IMG/VR virus record: IMGVR_UViG_3300042445_002481
Span: 62,001-126,000 of that record
Strand: one strand, 5' to 3'
DNA from: a virus
Length of the DNA stretch: 64,000 nucleotides
The notes under the pieces are model-generated. The model was not told the origin of the DNA and made no database searches. It was given only the letters and a program-made list of their open reading frames with translations. The number at the start of each line of letters is the position of its first letter. Position 1 is the stretch's first letter. The translations under genes were made by a program, and so were the position numbers. Positions 39,780 to 48,096 of the stretch are shown in pieces.

Positions 39780-40655
39780 TTAAGCTGTTAGATCGACTCT
39801 AATAGCGAGGTGGATGGATGTGTCAAAGTAAACAGCCGCTGGGCGGATTGCTTTGAGACGCATGTCATTTTGATTTCCCGACACATCATATGCTTGCGCT
39901 AGATTGTCGTTTACTACATCGACATCGCCAACATAAGTCTTGACGGTGCCGGTGGCGTAAATCCATTTGTTGGTGGCTGACGCGGTTGCGCCAGTTGCAC
40001 CGTCTGGGCCAGTACCTGAGTAGCCTGAACCAACGATAACTGGAGTTCCACCTAGTGTTTGTAGGTGCTCTTTACCAGCTTCGTGAAAAAGCATGTTTGA
40101 GTTGCTAGCAAGAAGTGCTGCAACATCGCGAGTTAGATGTATTACACCCTGCTCGCCACCGTCAGAAGCCTCGCCAATTGCAAACTCTAGGGCTGCAATT
40201 GCACGCCTTGGGGAAAGTGCAGTTCCGCCGTTAAGAATAGTTGCAGACGCATCCGAAAGAGCGACGTTTGCATGGCTCTCTCCTTTGCGGACAGCACCGT
40301 CCCAAAGCTCTACTTCCATAGCCTGCTGAGTAATGCCCTCGATCTGCCTCTTTAAACGCTCGATACGGTCAAGGCCGTTAAATCCTAGTGTTGAACGAAG
40401 CTCTTCTGCCTCAATGAAGAAGGGCTTAATTTCTGTGTAGTAAGTTGGTGTTCCAGCAGCCACTACTTCACCGTCGGTGGAGTCTGAGTCATCCCAGTTG
40501 GTTGCTGAATAGAGTGTTGTCTCCCACTCCTGAGAGAATCCCCGGATCCACTGATCTTCGTTAGGACCATTCTCTGGCTTGACTACGGCGAGTAGACCAA
40601 AAGCCGATGGCACAATCTTCGGTGCTGTTACGACACCAGTCTTTGTGAAAGCCAT
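39780..40655 (-). CDS. Second capsid-like structural protein, 291 aa
   Basis: Located directly downstream of the major capsid gene and upstream of the major tail gene. Segments such as RIERLKRQIEGITQQAMEVELWDG, LSPRRAIAALEFAIGEASD, GVIHLTRDVAALLASN and TPVIVGSGYSGTG suggest an HK97-type fold. Some actinophages encode separate hexamer and pentamer capsid proteins, and this could be the pentamer (vertex) or a decoration protein; the assignment is inference. High-expression type sequence, as for the capsid. Confidence 0.55.
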   Translation of the reverse strand: MAFTKTGVVTAPKIVPSAFGLLAVVKPENGPNEDQWIRGFSQEWETTLYSATNWDDSDSTDGEVVAAGTPTYYTEIKPFFIEAEELRSTLGFNGLDRIERLKRQIEGITQQAMEVELWDGAVRKGESHANVALSDASATILNGGTALSPRRAIAALEFAIGEASDGGEQGVIHLTRDVAALLASNSNMLFHEAGKEHLQTLGGTPVIVGSGYSGTGPDGATGATASATNKWIYATGTVKTYVGDVDVVNDNLAQAYDVSGNQNDMRLKAIRPAAVYFDTSIHLAIRVDLTA

Positions 40656-40693
40656 TTAAAATCCTTTAAGTTAAGTCTTAAGTTTTCTGTATT

Positions 40694-40719
40694 GGGGGAG
40701 GCCATTGCTGACCTCCCCC
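40694..40719 (-). other. Strong hairpin after the major capsid gene
   Basis: GGGGGAGG (40694-40701) pairs with CCTCCCCC (40712-40719), an 8-bp GC-rich stem with a 10-nt loop, starting 23 nt after the capsid stop. No T-run follows on the minus strand. It may be a partial terminator or an mRNA-stabilising element that lets capsid mRNA outlast downstream mRNA. Confidence 0.6.
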
Positions 40720-40742
40720 GCTACGAGATTTGCTATCGGGGT

Positions 40743-42890
40743 TTAGACCTCGATTGCAGCTGCAGTTGCGCCACCAGTGGTGTCGCGTAGAGCAGCAGCC
40801 ACACCGTTAACGTTAACGGTCTGGGTGATTGCAAGTGCCTCAATACCAACCTTTGCAACACCTTCGAAGGTCTCAACGAACATCTTGTAGTCGTTGGTTC
40901 CAACAAGGGAGCTGTCGCGGATGATACCTAGATCTAGTGAACCACCGTCAAGGAACAAGAATGTTCCCTCAGCGAATAGGTACCACTTGAAGCTGTCCGG
41001 GAACTCTAGGATTGCTGCAGATCCACCCTGAGTACCGAAAACGGTCATGTCAGGTGATGCAACTAGAGCTACGTTTAGCTGGGATAGGTAACCCTCGATC
41101 TCGCCACGGCCAACAGACAGAGTACCGTCTCCTGGCATAGCTAGAGCTAGGTCAGCTGCCATTGCGTCATAGATCCAGTCAGGAACAATTGCCTTCAGAG
41201 TTGTGCTCTGAGAGATGCGGTGACGTGAACGGTAAGCAACAGCTGCTTTGCGGACTGATACTAGGAAGTCGCGACCAAAACCGATTAGGGTTCCAGAAGT
41301 AACAGCAGTAGAGCCAGCCTCGATCTTGCCGATTACATACTGCTCAGCCTCACGTGCGTGCTGTACTAGAGCTAGCTCGTTGTGGCGAGCAATCAACTCT
41401 GGGTAAGCGCGAGTCATAAGGTTACCGAACTGTAGCTGTAGGGTTACAGCGTCAGTGGTAGCAGTAGCCTCTGCAGCAGCAGCTACAGTTAGGCTAGTCT
41501 TAGTAGCACTCTCTGGGGCAGCATCTACAGCAGCAGTCCATACGCCGACTGCGTCAGCATAAGTACCAGCAGCAAAGCTTGGTGGGGTTACGAAACGGAT
41601 ACCACCGCGGTCTGCCTGGAAACGTGGCAATGAGTCACGAACTGGGCGGTTGGTGGTAGAACCGATTGCGTAAATGTCGTACTTGACCTCTAGAGGCGCT
41701 GCGTGTCCACCAGAAGCAACAAGTGCCTGGCTTGAAACAGCGTTGATCTTGATCGAGTTAGACTCTGCATCGGTTGAGAGGGTGCGATCCTCTGGGAACG
41801 AGGTGGTTACAGATGCAACAATGTGCTGCTCTCCGTCTCCTCCGTTAACACGACGAAGCGAGTGGATTCGCTTTTCCATAGCCTGAGCTACTTCGTACAT
41901 GTCGTTGATTGTGCTACCAGCTGTGTAACCAGGAATGTCAGCACCAGCAGTAATTGCTACTGGAACTTCGGTAACCTGAACAACAGGCTGGCGGTCAGCT
42001 GGGGCCTCGAAAGGCTGTTCGGCTGAAGCGGTCACTGGGGCCTGCTCTTCCTGCTCTTCTACAAGAGCGATTGATGATTCAATGTTTTCGTTGGTTGTTT
42101 CTTCGGTTGATAGTTCAGAACCGTCTTCCTGATTTGTTGATGCTTGTGATGCCTCTGCTTCAACTTCTGAGTCAGCTGAGAATTCAGCTTCCTCGGAAAC
42201 TTCTGCACTTGCTTCGGTTGCCTCTGCGGTGTCAACAGTAGTCTCTTCGACCACTGCCTCTACCTCGACTGGAGCCTCGGCTACAGTCTCTTCTGCAGAA
42301 AGCTCTGCTTCCGGAGCAGCGACCTCTTCGATAGCTGTCTCAGGTGCAACAGCCTCGGTAGTCGACTCTTCGGATGCGGATGCTGCGATAGTTTCATCTA
42401 CAGACATTTCTTTCTCCTTCTTCTTGTCTTCTTCCTCGACCATTTCCTCTTCGACTTCCTCGGTTTCCTCTACTTCTTCAGAAACTTCTTCTACAGGTGC
42501 ATCCTCAGATACATCTTCTGTAGCAGGCATTTCTTCAGCAATAGGCTCTTCCATGGACTCATCTTCGGTCATAGCCATATCTTCTTCTTGCATGTCTTTA
42601 GCTTCACCCTTAACACGAGCGGTAGCTTCCGCTGCCTTAGCAGCAAGTTCTGCTGCTAACTCTTCACGACGAGAAAGCTCGCCGCGAACCATGTCAATAG
42701 AGTCTGCTAGAGACTGCATAGCATCAACTGTTTCAGTAGTCGGGTCTTCGCCCTCAACCATTTCGAACTGGCTGACGATATCTGCCTGTAGTTCAGCGAG
42801 CTGTTCGTCGCTTAACTCAGACATTGCGTCTAGCTGAGTTTTAATTTGGTCGTACACTGTACCTCCTAGGCCAGTTGTTGTCGGACGCAT
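40743..42890 (-). CDS. Major capsid protein with fused scaffold-like N-terminus, 715 aa
   Basis: Residues 1 to about 295 are helical and very acidic: Glu/Ala/Val repeats (EEVSEEVEETEEVEEEMVEEE), the profile of a scaffold or delta domain. From about 320 a HK97-type capsid domain follows (YAIGSTTNRPVRDSLPRF, GGIRFVTPPSF, LAMPGDGTLSVGRGEIEGYL, FPDSFKWYLFAEGTFLFLDGG). The scaffold part is presumably removed by the protease encoded just upstream. Length is well above the usual 300-400 residues because of this fusion. Position between protease and second capsid-like gene fits. Confidence 0.9.
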   Translation of the reverse strand: MRPTTTGLGGTVYDQIKTQLDAMSELSDEQLAELQADIVSQFEMVEGEDPTTETVDAMQSLADSIDMVRGELSRREELAAELAAKAAEATARVKGEAKDMQEEDMAMTEDESMEEPIAEEMPATEDVSEDAPVEEVSEEVEETEEVEEEMVEEEDKKKEKEMSVDETIAASASEESTTEAVAPETAIEEVAAPEAELSAEETVAEAPVEVEAVVEETTVDTAEATEASAEVSEEAEFSADSEVEAEASQASTNQEDGSELSTEETTNENIESSIALVEEQEEQAPVTASAEQPFEAPADRQPVVQVTEVPVAITAGADIPGYTAGSTINDMYEVAQAMEKRIHSLRRVNGGDGEQHIVASVTTSFPEDRTLSTDAESNSIKINAVSSQALVASGGHAAPLEVKYDIYAIGSTTNRPVRDSLPRFQADRGGIRFVTPPSFAAGTYADAVGVWTAAVDAAPESATKTSLTVAAAAEATATTDAVTLQLQFGNLMTRAYPELIARHNELALVQHAREAEQYVIGKIEAGSTAVTSGTLIGFGRDFLVSVRKAAVAYRSRHRISQSTTLKAIVPDWIYDAMAADLALAMPGDGTLSVGRGEIEGYLSQLNVALVASPDMTVFGTQGGSAAILEFPDSFKWYLFAEGTFLFLDGGSLDLGIIRDSSLVGTNDYKMFVETFEGVAKVGIEALAITQTVNVNGVAAALRDTTGGATAAAIEV

Positions 42891-42960
42891 TTTACGTCCT
42901 GTTTAATCAGTCAAGGTGGAGGGACCCAACACACGTCGGCGTGAGGCGCTCTACCTAGGT

Positions 42961-42988
42961 ATAATTTTACCTTACTTTTTAGGTAAGG
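42961..42988 (-). promoter_or_regulatory. Hairpin and AAGGTAAAATTAT element before the capsid gene
   Basis: CCTTAC and GTAAGG (42970-42975, 42983-42988) form a 6-bp stem overlapping the protease stop. It is followed on the minus strand by TAAAATTAT, a weaker relative of the TAGGGTAAAAT motif. A weak terminator plus a promoter for the capsid gene is possible. Confidence 0.35.
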
Positions 42989-45900
42989 AGTCGGAGTAGC
43001 TTGCTCATCTCAGACTGAACTTCACCCTGAGAGTAGACGTCCGCTCCGGACATATAGGACCTCAGGCTTTGCGTGGCAATGTCCGCGTCCTCTTTACCAA
43101 TCTTGGCTTCGACCCTCGTAATCATTTGTTCGATTAGGTCTTTAAGCCCAGTGGGCAAATCACTAAATTTTAGCTTGCTTGCCTCTTTACCAAAGGGTAG
43201 TGGCAGGTTTGCAATTGTCTTACCAAGCTCTGCAGCTGTCAATCTGACGTTTTCTAGGGCTCTAGCGTTTAGGGCACCTGAATCTAGTCGGTCTATCATT
43301 CCCAATAGTTCGGTGCTAGCTCCAACTGAATTTGCGTAATCTCCGGCAAAGTCTAGGTTTTCGGCTTGCTCTGCTTTTTTGAGGGCTCTAGATAGTCCAG
43401 CAACACCTAAGTCCTGCTTTAAGCGGGCCAACACTGTGCGGTACTTACCCTTAGCATCTCTAGGCTGATTTACCCCTGACACATACTTAGGACGACCATC
43501 TTCGTCCCTATCTACGGTAGGGGCTTCACCTTTTTTTACTTCTTCAGCTGCCTTAATCTCTTCTTCAGTCTGCTTGTCAGCTTCTGCCTTAACGTCTATC
43601 AGTTCTTCAAGATCTTCGTCAGTAATCTCTTCTTCTGGCAGGGCAAACTCTGAGATCTTCGATCTCATTGAAGCAACGATAGACATGGCTTCCGCTGATC
43701 CAGCGTTAGCCCAGTTGTCTGGGATCAATGATTGCTTTTTTAGAGCACGAGCACGCTTTACGATGTGCTTACGAACAGATGCTCTTTTTGACTTCTCTGC
43801 TCTACCATAAGCCCGTATTGCGTTCTTTAGATCTTCTTCGTTTCGAATAGGGTAAGAACCGTCAGGTAGAGCAAAACCTTTTTCAGACAGCTCTGCTCTT
43901 TCTTCTTCAGTAAATTTAGCAAGCTCAGTAATTGCAGAAGCAACTAGAGCTCTTTCTCGTAGCTCATCTGCTTTTCGTGTGGCCGAGTCAAGTGCAAATG
44001 CTCTAGCAGCTTTTTTAGCAGTACGAACTCTGCCTTTAAGGTCTGGAGAGGTTGATGCAAGCTGCGAAAGTAGAAGCGCCCTAGTCGCAAAGTGCTCTAC
44101 GTGCTCACTCTTAAGAATTGCCATGTAGTTAGCACCAGCAGCAACCAAAGCCATAATCTTTCCAGAGGCAACTAGCGCACGAGCGATAGGGAATCCTGGA
44201 ACGTTAACCTGACAAACTGCAACAAGCTCTAGAGCGCCGTTGATTGGTCTCCAGTCACCCGAAGGGGCAGAAGCACGTAGTGCACGGATCTGCATCTCGC
44301 TTGCATCTGGACGCAGTGAGCCGCATACGTAGATACCAAACTCATCTTCTCCGGCATGTACGTCTGCGATTGCAGAAGCTGTGTCGTCGTAGTGCTTAGC
44401 AGCCTGAGATGCGCTAGCGTGTAGGTCTGCGTGACCGCCAGCAAGAGTTAGCTGTCCAACTGGAACATCCTTGCCTGCATCAGTCTTAACTACTCCAGTG
44501 TGGAAGTATGCGTACTTGCTACGAGAGCGCGGTGGACGAGTTGAGCGAGGCATACCAATGTGGTTTACGTGCCATGCTGCAATGTGTCCGTAGATGCGAC
44601 CGCTTGGGTCTACAGTTAGAGGGGTTGGCTTAGTTAGCTTAGGGTCTTCAAACCACTCTTGTGGTGGTAGTACAGGTATCTCTGAGTCTAGAAATCCTGA
44701 AGCTAGTAGCGGCTCAACGTCAGTAAAGTCTGTGACAGACTCTTCATATACGCCATCTTGTGGGGTCATGTTTTCCTCCTGATCCCCCTCGGCATTAAGT
44801 AAAATAGAGCATTCTTGGAATGCCGGCTTAGCTACAATTGTAGCAGCCATTACGCGTGCCTTATTTATAGTGAGTTTGTCTTTACCGATTTCTTGCTCGT
44901 CATCGCCATCTGCAAGTTCAGATTTAGGCTTTTTATCTTCTTTTGCCTCAAACTGATCTAGGTCAACGGATACACCGCGAAGGAACCCGTTTCTAACAAG
45001 ACGCTCTGCTTCTTTTCCATACGGGCCGTCGTCAAATACTCCTGACGCATTTCCTAGCCCGCCTTCAATTCTTTCTATGGTGTTAATTCTTCCAACTACT
45101 ACAGAGCCATCGTGCCCTGATCCAGTTTTTATCTGCCAAAGTAGAGGGACTGGCAGGTCTCGCAGCGAGATAGAGCCCTTACGGAACTTCCTACCGTCTC
45201 CAGACTCTACTTCTTCTGGAACTAGCATTGGAATTGTGAAGCTTGAGCCTTTACCAGTTTTAATGGATGCAACTAGTCCAATTTTCTCTCGAGCATCTTT
45301 AGCTGCTGCTGATTGACTAGATCTTTGAATCATAGTCTCATCAAACGCTTCTTCTGAAACGTACAAGTTAGTCAAAGTACTAAAAGACTTATCTTTCTTA
45401 CCAGGGTTTAATTTGCTCCCGGTGTATACACCAGTTGCATCCTTGTGGCGAAGCTGGCAGTAGCCCTTCGCACGAGGGCCCATGTACTTAGAGAGGTTGC
45501 GGACGCAGCGGGTCCAGTCTCCGGGAGTACCCCAGCGGATCTTGGCAGCACCCTTACCGGATGTCCAGTAGCGTCGAAGTTCTTCGGCATTGCCTCGGTT
45601 ACGGTCTAGTCCACCAGCAGCCAGAATTGGCTCTACAACTTTTTCCCAGAACAAGAAGAATGGCAACCCAGTTGCAACAACTGGAGCTTTGCCATCAACC
45701 TGCAAGAGAACATCGTTCAAGATATCTTTGTCAGTTAGAGCTGCAACCGGTGGTGGCGAAGCTGACTTTAGATCGCGCAGAATTTGAGGATTTGGTACCC
45801 ACTTCTCGTCTTCTCTGACATAAGTAGTAGGCTCGGTAGATGATTTAGACGCAGGTACTATTGCTACTAAGTCCATAACCGCTTCAAGGTCGTCTGGAGA

Positions 45901-47280
45901 TACTATGGCTAAGTATTTAGCAGGAACATCTGTAGTCTCTGGGGTTAGAGCTTCCTCTTTCTCAGCCGAAGCTAATATAGACGCCTCTTGAGCTACGTCT
46001 GAGCCCCATCTCTTTTGCACCCTATCTTTGTCCGCCTTATCGTAAGGTTTGTAGGACTGACGCATGCGTCTGACATAACTAGGAAAGTCGTCAAGCATAA
46101 GTTGAAGCTCGTCTGAAGTCATAGGGGGCAGCGAGCCCGGAAGGTGTGCCTTTGGCATATTAATTGGTGTTCTAGGTTCCCCAATTATGCCGGACAAATC
46201 TAAAGGTACATCTTGAAGTTTAGGTGTTGCTATAGGGCCAGGGATATTTTTTAGTGGCTGGCTGAATTTGCTATCAATAGTTACAGTTTTTCCACTGTCT
46301 AGTTTAACGTCGACTAACCCATTTTTTGCGTCTAGTTTGGTTATAGTTCCAGAGCCTCTTTGTATGTCTCCGCCCACGGCCACTCTCTGACCTACAGTAG
46401 CAAATCTTCCAGTAGCGTCTCTTACCTGCTTTGATGCATTCTCTGAACGCTCGTCTTCGGTGTAGACACCGTCGCCTTCCCCTGAAAGAGGGACACCGGC
46501 AGAAGTTATAACTCTGTCTATGAAGTCAAAATCTTCTTCAGCTAGAGCGTCGTACATCATCTGAGTTTCCTCAGGGTCAATCTCCTCTAGAAGTACTGGA
46601 GTGAAAGGGCGCTCTTGTAGGAATGCAGAGATAACTACAGCAGAAGAAGGGTCCACCAAAACATGGGTCTTCTTTACTAAATCGTCTGGATTATCTAGCT
46701 CTGAGTCATAGAGATAGACATCTCCATCGACGTCTCCCATGTTGTCCCAAACGGAACCATCCCAGACATAAATCTGACCATCAATGTCTATTTTGTATAG
46801 TCTGTCGATTCCAGAGTTGTCTAGACGAACTCGGCACATAAACTCTGGACCAACGTTCGGGTCTAATTCATGCGCCATTTTGAAAGCGTTTAATTCGCTC
46901 TCTGGCTGTAAATCTTCTACACCGTATATGCCAGCAGAAGCAGTGGTAGATTCTTTTTTATTTACACGTTCTACAATTGCAGATGCCCAACGCTGTCCAG
47001 CGTCTCCGCCCCAGAGTGCCCATGCAATACGACCGTTAGAAGGAAACTTGTCTTCGCCTGGTGCCCAGCCCTTACCCTTTTTATCAACTTCGTGACGAGG
47101 GAAGTATTTAGCAATGTGACGAATTTTCTCAATGCCAATCTGTCCGCCCTTAGCAAGAGTGCGTGCAGTATTCAATCCAACAGGTGTACCACCGCGCTTG
47201 TACTCTTTACGCCATGCAAGAGCTTTTTTTGCTTCGGCCTGAACTCCACCTGGGATTGTATACATACGAGCATCGGACAT
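42979..47280 (-). CDS. Multidomain prohead protease / capsid maturation protein, 1433 aa
   Basis: Very large. Order of parts: an N-terminal module (YTIPGGVQAEAKKALAWRKE, NGRIAWALWGGDAGQRWAS); a W-x-G unit (IYVWDGSVWDNMG); a KOW-like patch (RDATGRFATVGQRVAVGGD, about 290-340); a Trp/Cys module at about 540-625 (GAAKIRWGTPGDWTRCVRNL); a prohead-protease-like region at about 665-775 (ISLRDLPVPLLWQIKTGSGHDG, RNGFLRGVSVDLD); a second protease-like domain at about 850-1060 (YGHIAAWHVNHIGMP, KYAYFHTGVV, GGHADLHASAS); and a helical C-terminus. It should process capsid and scaffold. It lies just upstream of the capsid gene. Confidence 0.83.
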   Translation of the reverse strand: MSDARMYTIPGGVQAEAKKALAWRKEYKRGGTPVGLNTARTLAKGGQIGIEKIRHIAKYFPRHEVDKKGKGWAPGEDKFPSNGRIAWALWGGDAGQRWASAIVERVNKKESTTASAGIYGVEDLQPESELNAFKMAHELDPNVGPEFMCRVRLDNSGIDRLYKIDIDGQIYVWDGSVWDNMGDVDGDVYLYDSELDNPDDLVKKTHVLVDPSSAVVISAFLQERPFTPVLLEEIDPEETQMMYDALAEEDFDFIDRVITSAGVPLSGEGDGVYTEDERSENASKQVRDATGRFATVGQRVAVGGDIQRGSGTITKLDAKNGLVDVKLDSGKTVTIDSKFSQPLKNIPGPIATPKLQDVPLDLSGIIGEPRTPINMPKAHLPGSLPPMTSDELQLMLDDFPSYVRRMRQSYKPYDKADKDRVQKRWGSDVAQEASILASAEKEEALTPETTDVPAKYLAIVSPDDLEAVMDLVAIVPASKSSTEPTTYVREDEKWVPNPQILRDLKSASPPPVAALTDKDILNDVLLQVDGKAPVVATGLPFFLFWEKVVEPILAAGGLDRNRGNAEELRRYWTSGKGAAKIRWGTPGDWTRCVRNLSKYMGPRAKGYCQLRHKDATGVYTGSKLNPGKKDKSFSTLTNLYVSEEAFDETMIQRSSQSAAAKDAREKIGLVASIKTGKGSSFTIPMLVPEEVESGDGRKFRKGSISLRDLPVPLLWQIKTGSGHDGSVVVGRINTIERIEGGLGNASGVFDDGPYGKEAERLVRNGFLRGVSVDLDQFEAKEDKKPKSELADGDDEQEIGKDKLTINKARVMAATIVAKPAFQECSILLNAEGDQEENMTPQDGVYEESVTDFTDVEPLLASGFLDSEIPVLPPQEWFEDPKLTKPTPLTVDPSGRIYGHIAAWHVNHIGMPRSTRPPRSRSKYAYFHTGVVKTDAGKDVPVGQLTLAGGHADLHASASQAAKHYDDTASAIADVHAGEDEFGIYVCGSLRPDASEMQIRALRASAPSGDWRPINGALELVAVCQVNVPGFPIARALVASGKIMALVAAGANYMAILKSEHVEHFATRALLLSQLASTSPDLKGRVRTAKKAARAFALDSATRKADELRERALVASAITELAKFTEEERAELSEKGFALPDGSYPIRNEEDLKNAIRAYGRAEKSKRASVRKHIVKRARALKKQSLIPDNWANAGSAEAMSIVASMRSKISEFALPEEEITDEDLEELIDVKAEADKQTEEEIKAAEEVKKGEAPTVDRDEDGRPKYVSGVNQPRDAKGKYRTVLARLKQDLGVAGLSRALKKAEQAENLDFAGDYANSVGASTELLGMIDRLDSGALNARALENVRLTAAELGKTIANLPLPFGKEASKLKFSDLPTGLKDLIEQMITRVEAKIGKEDADIATQSLRSYMSGADVYSQGEVQSEMSKLLRLLT

Positions 47281-47282
47281 AT

Positions 47283-47681
47283 TTATTCTCCTGGAATGCT
47301 TTCGGCTTCTTCGGCGCTCATGTACTCTCCAGAGTTGACCAGCTTGCAGGTTTCCTCTAGGTCAGCTCTGGTCAAGTCTTCGCCTCTAGCCCAGTCTTGG
47401 ACTAAGTCTATTTCCCAGCTGTCTTCGTCGTCTGGGTCTGCAGATCCGCTGCCAGGAGTGTCGTCTTCGTTAGACCAGTCGTAAGACCAGATTTCGTAGT
47501 CAGGGGAGTAGTATTTTGCTAGCATGTCTCTGGTACCCATGGTCCATTTTTCGCCTTTAGCGCGGACAGTGTTACCAAAGATGGTATACATAGATACGTA
47601 CTCGACCTCCCCGCTGTCTTTATTTACATAGAAGTAAATAGTGGGTTCGAGAGAGACGTTGAAAGTTTGCTCTTCAGCCAT
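47283..47681 (-). CDS. Unknown acidic protein, 132 aa
   Basis: A short beta start (FNVSLEPTIYFYVNKDSGEVEYVSMY), then GEKWTMGTRDMLAKYYSPDYEIWSYDWS and an acidic, probably flexible segment (DDTPGSGSADPDDEDSWE), and a helical end. No family recognised. It is immediately upstream of the large protease gene (2-nt gap) and probably co-translated; an assembly partner or regulatory cofactor of the protease is a guess. A ribosome binding site AGGATCAGGA precedes its ATG. Confidence 0.6.
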   Translation of the reverse strand: MAEEQTFNVSLEPTIYFYVNKDSGEVEYVSMYTIFGNTVRAKGEKWTMGTRDMLAKYYSPDYEIWSYDWSNEDDTPGSGSADPDDEDSWEIDLVQDWARGEDLTRADLEETCKLVNSGEYMSAEEAESIPGE

Positions 47682-47745
47682 AATGTCCTGATCCTATTTC
47701 TCTACTAGCTAGTTGGATCTAGCTATAAGTTTATCATACTATTAA

Positions 47746-48096
47746 TTATTGTATGTTTAGTGCTTTTTTAAAGTAGTAGTCGTTGTACTGGGGGAAAGTA
47801 GCGCACAGCGACGAGAGCTTTTCTAGCGGTAAGGTCCTGATGTCCAGCTTCTGATATATAGGACCGTCATCAGTCTCTAGGGTGATGTTTATCATGTAGA
47901 AGCCTTCAGGCTCTTGCTTATCTAGAGGACGTGCTAGACGCTCCTCTTCTGCCTTACGGTACTTAGCAGAGAGCTCATCTGACAGGGCATAAAACTCTTC
48001 TTGATCTGCCTCGGGCCACTCTTCAATATCGTCTGGTAGCTGCCTAGTCGATATAAAATTAAAGTATAAGTCTCTATATTCGCTTAATTCGTTCAA
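47746..48096 (-). CDS. Unknown acidic protein, 116 aa
   Basis: Starts with TTG 48096, overlapping the TGA of the metallopeptidase-GNAT frame (TTGA), so it is translationally coupled to it. The product is helical and acidic (SEYRDLYFNFISTRQLPDDIEEW, EADQEEFYALSDELSAKYRKAEEERLA), with a beta hairpin (GFYMINITLETDDGPIYQKLDI). No family recognised. Since it is coupled to a toxin-like effector frame, an immunity or chaperone role is an interesting guess without direct evidence. Confidence 0.6.
   Translation of the reverse strand: MNELSEYRDLYFNFISTRQLPDDIEEWPEADQEEFYALSDELSAKYRKAEEERLARPLDKQEPEGFYMINITLETDDGPIYQKLDIRTLPLEKLSSLCATFPQYNDYYFKKALNIQ

Noticed and set aside
42229-42837. Plus-strand Ser-rich frame of 202 codons opposite the capsid gene
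   Set aside because: It is the antisense of the Glu/Ala-rich scaffold part (GAA/GAG read as TTC/CTC, TCT/TCA); composition follows from the sense gene.
42979-47280. Intein in the 1433-aa protease gene
   Set aside because: No Cys/Ser start with HN-C/S/T end and no LAGLIDADG motif; the length is explained by several virion-type modules.
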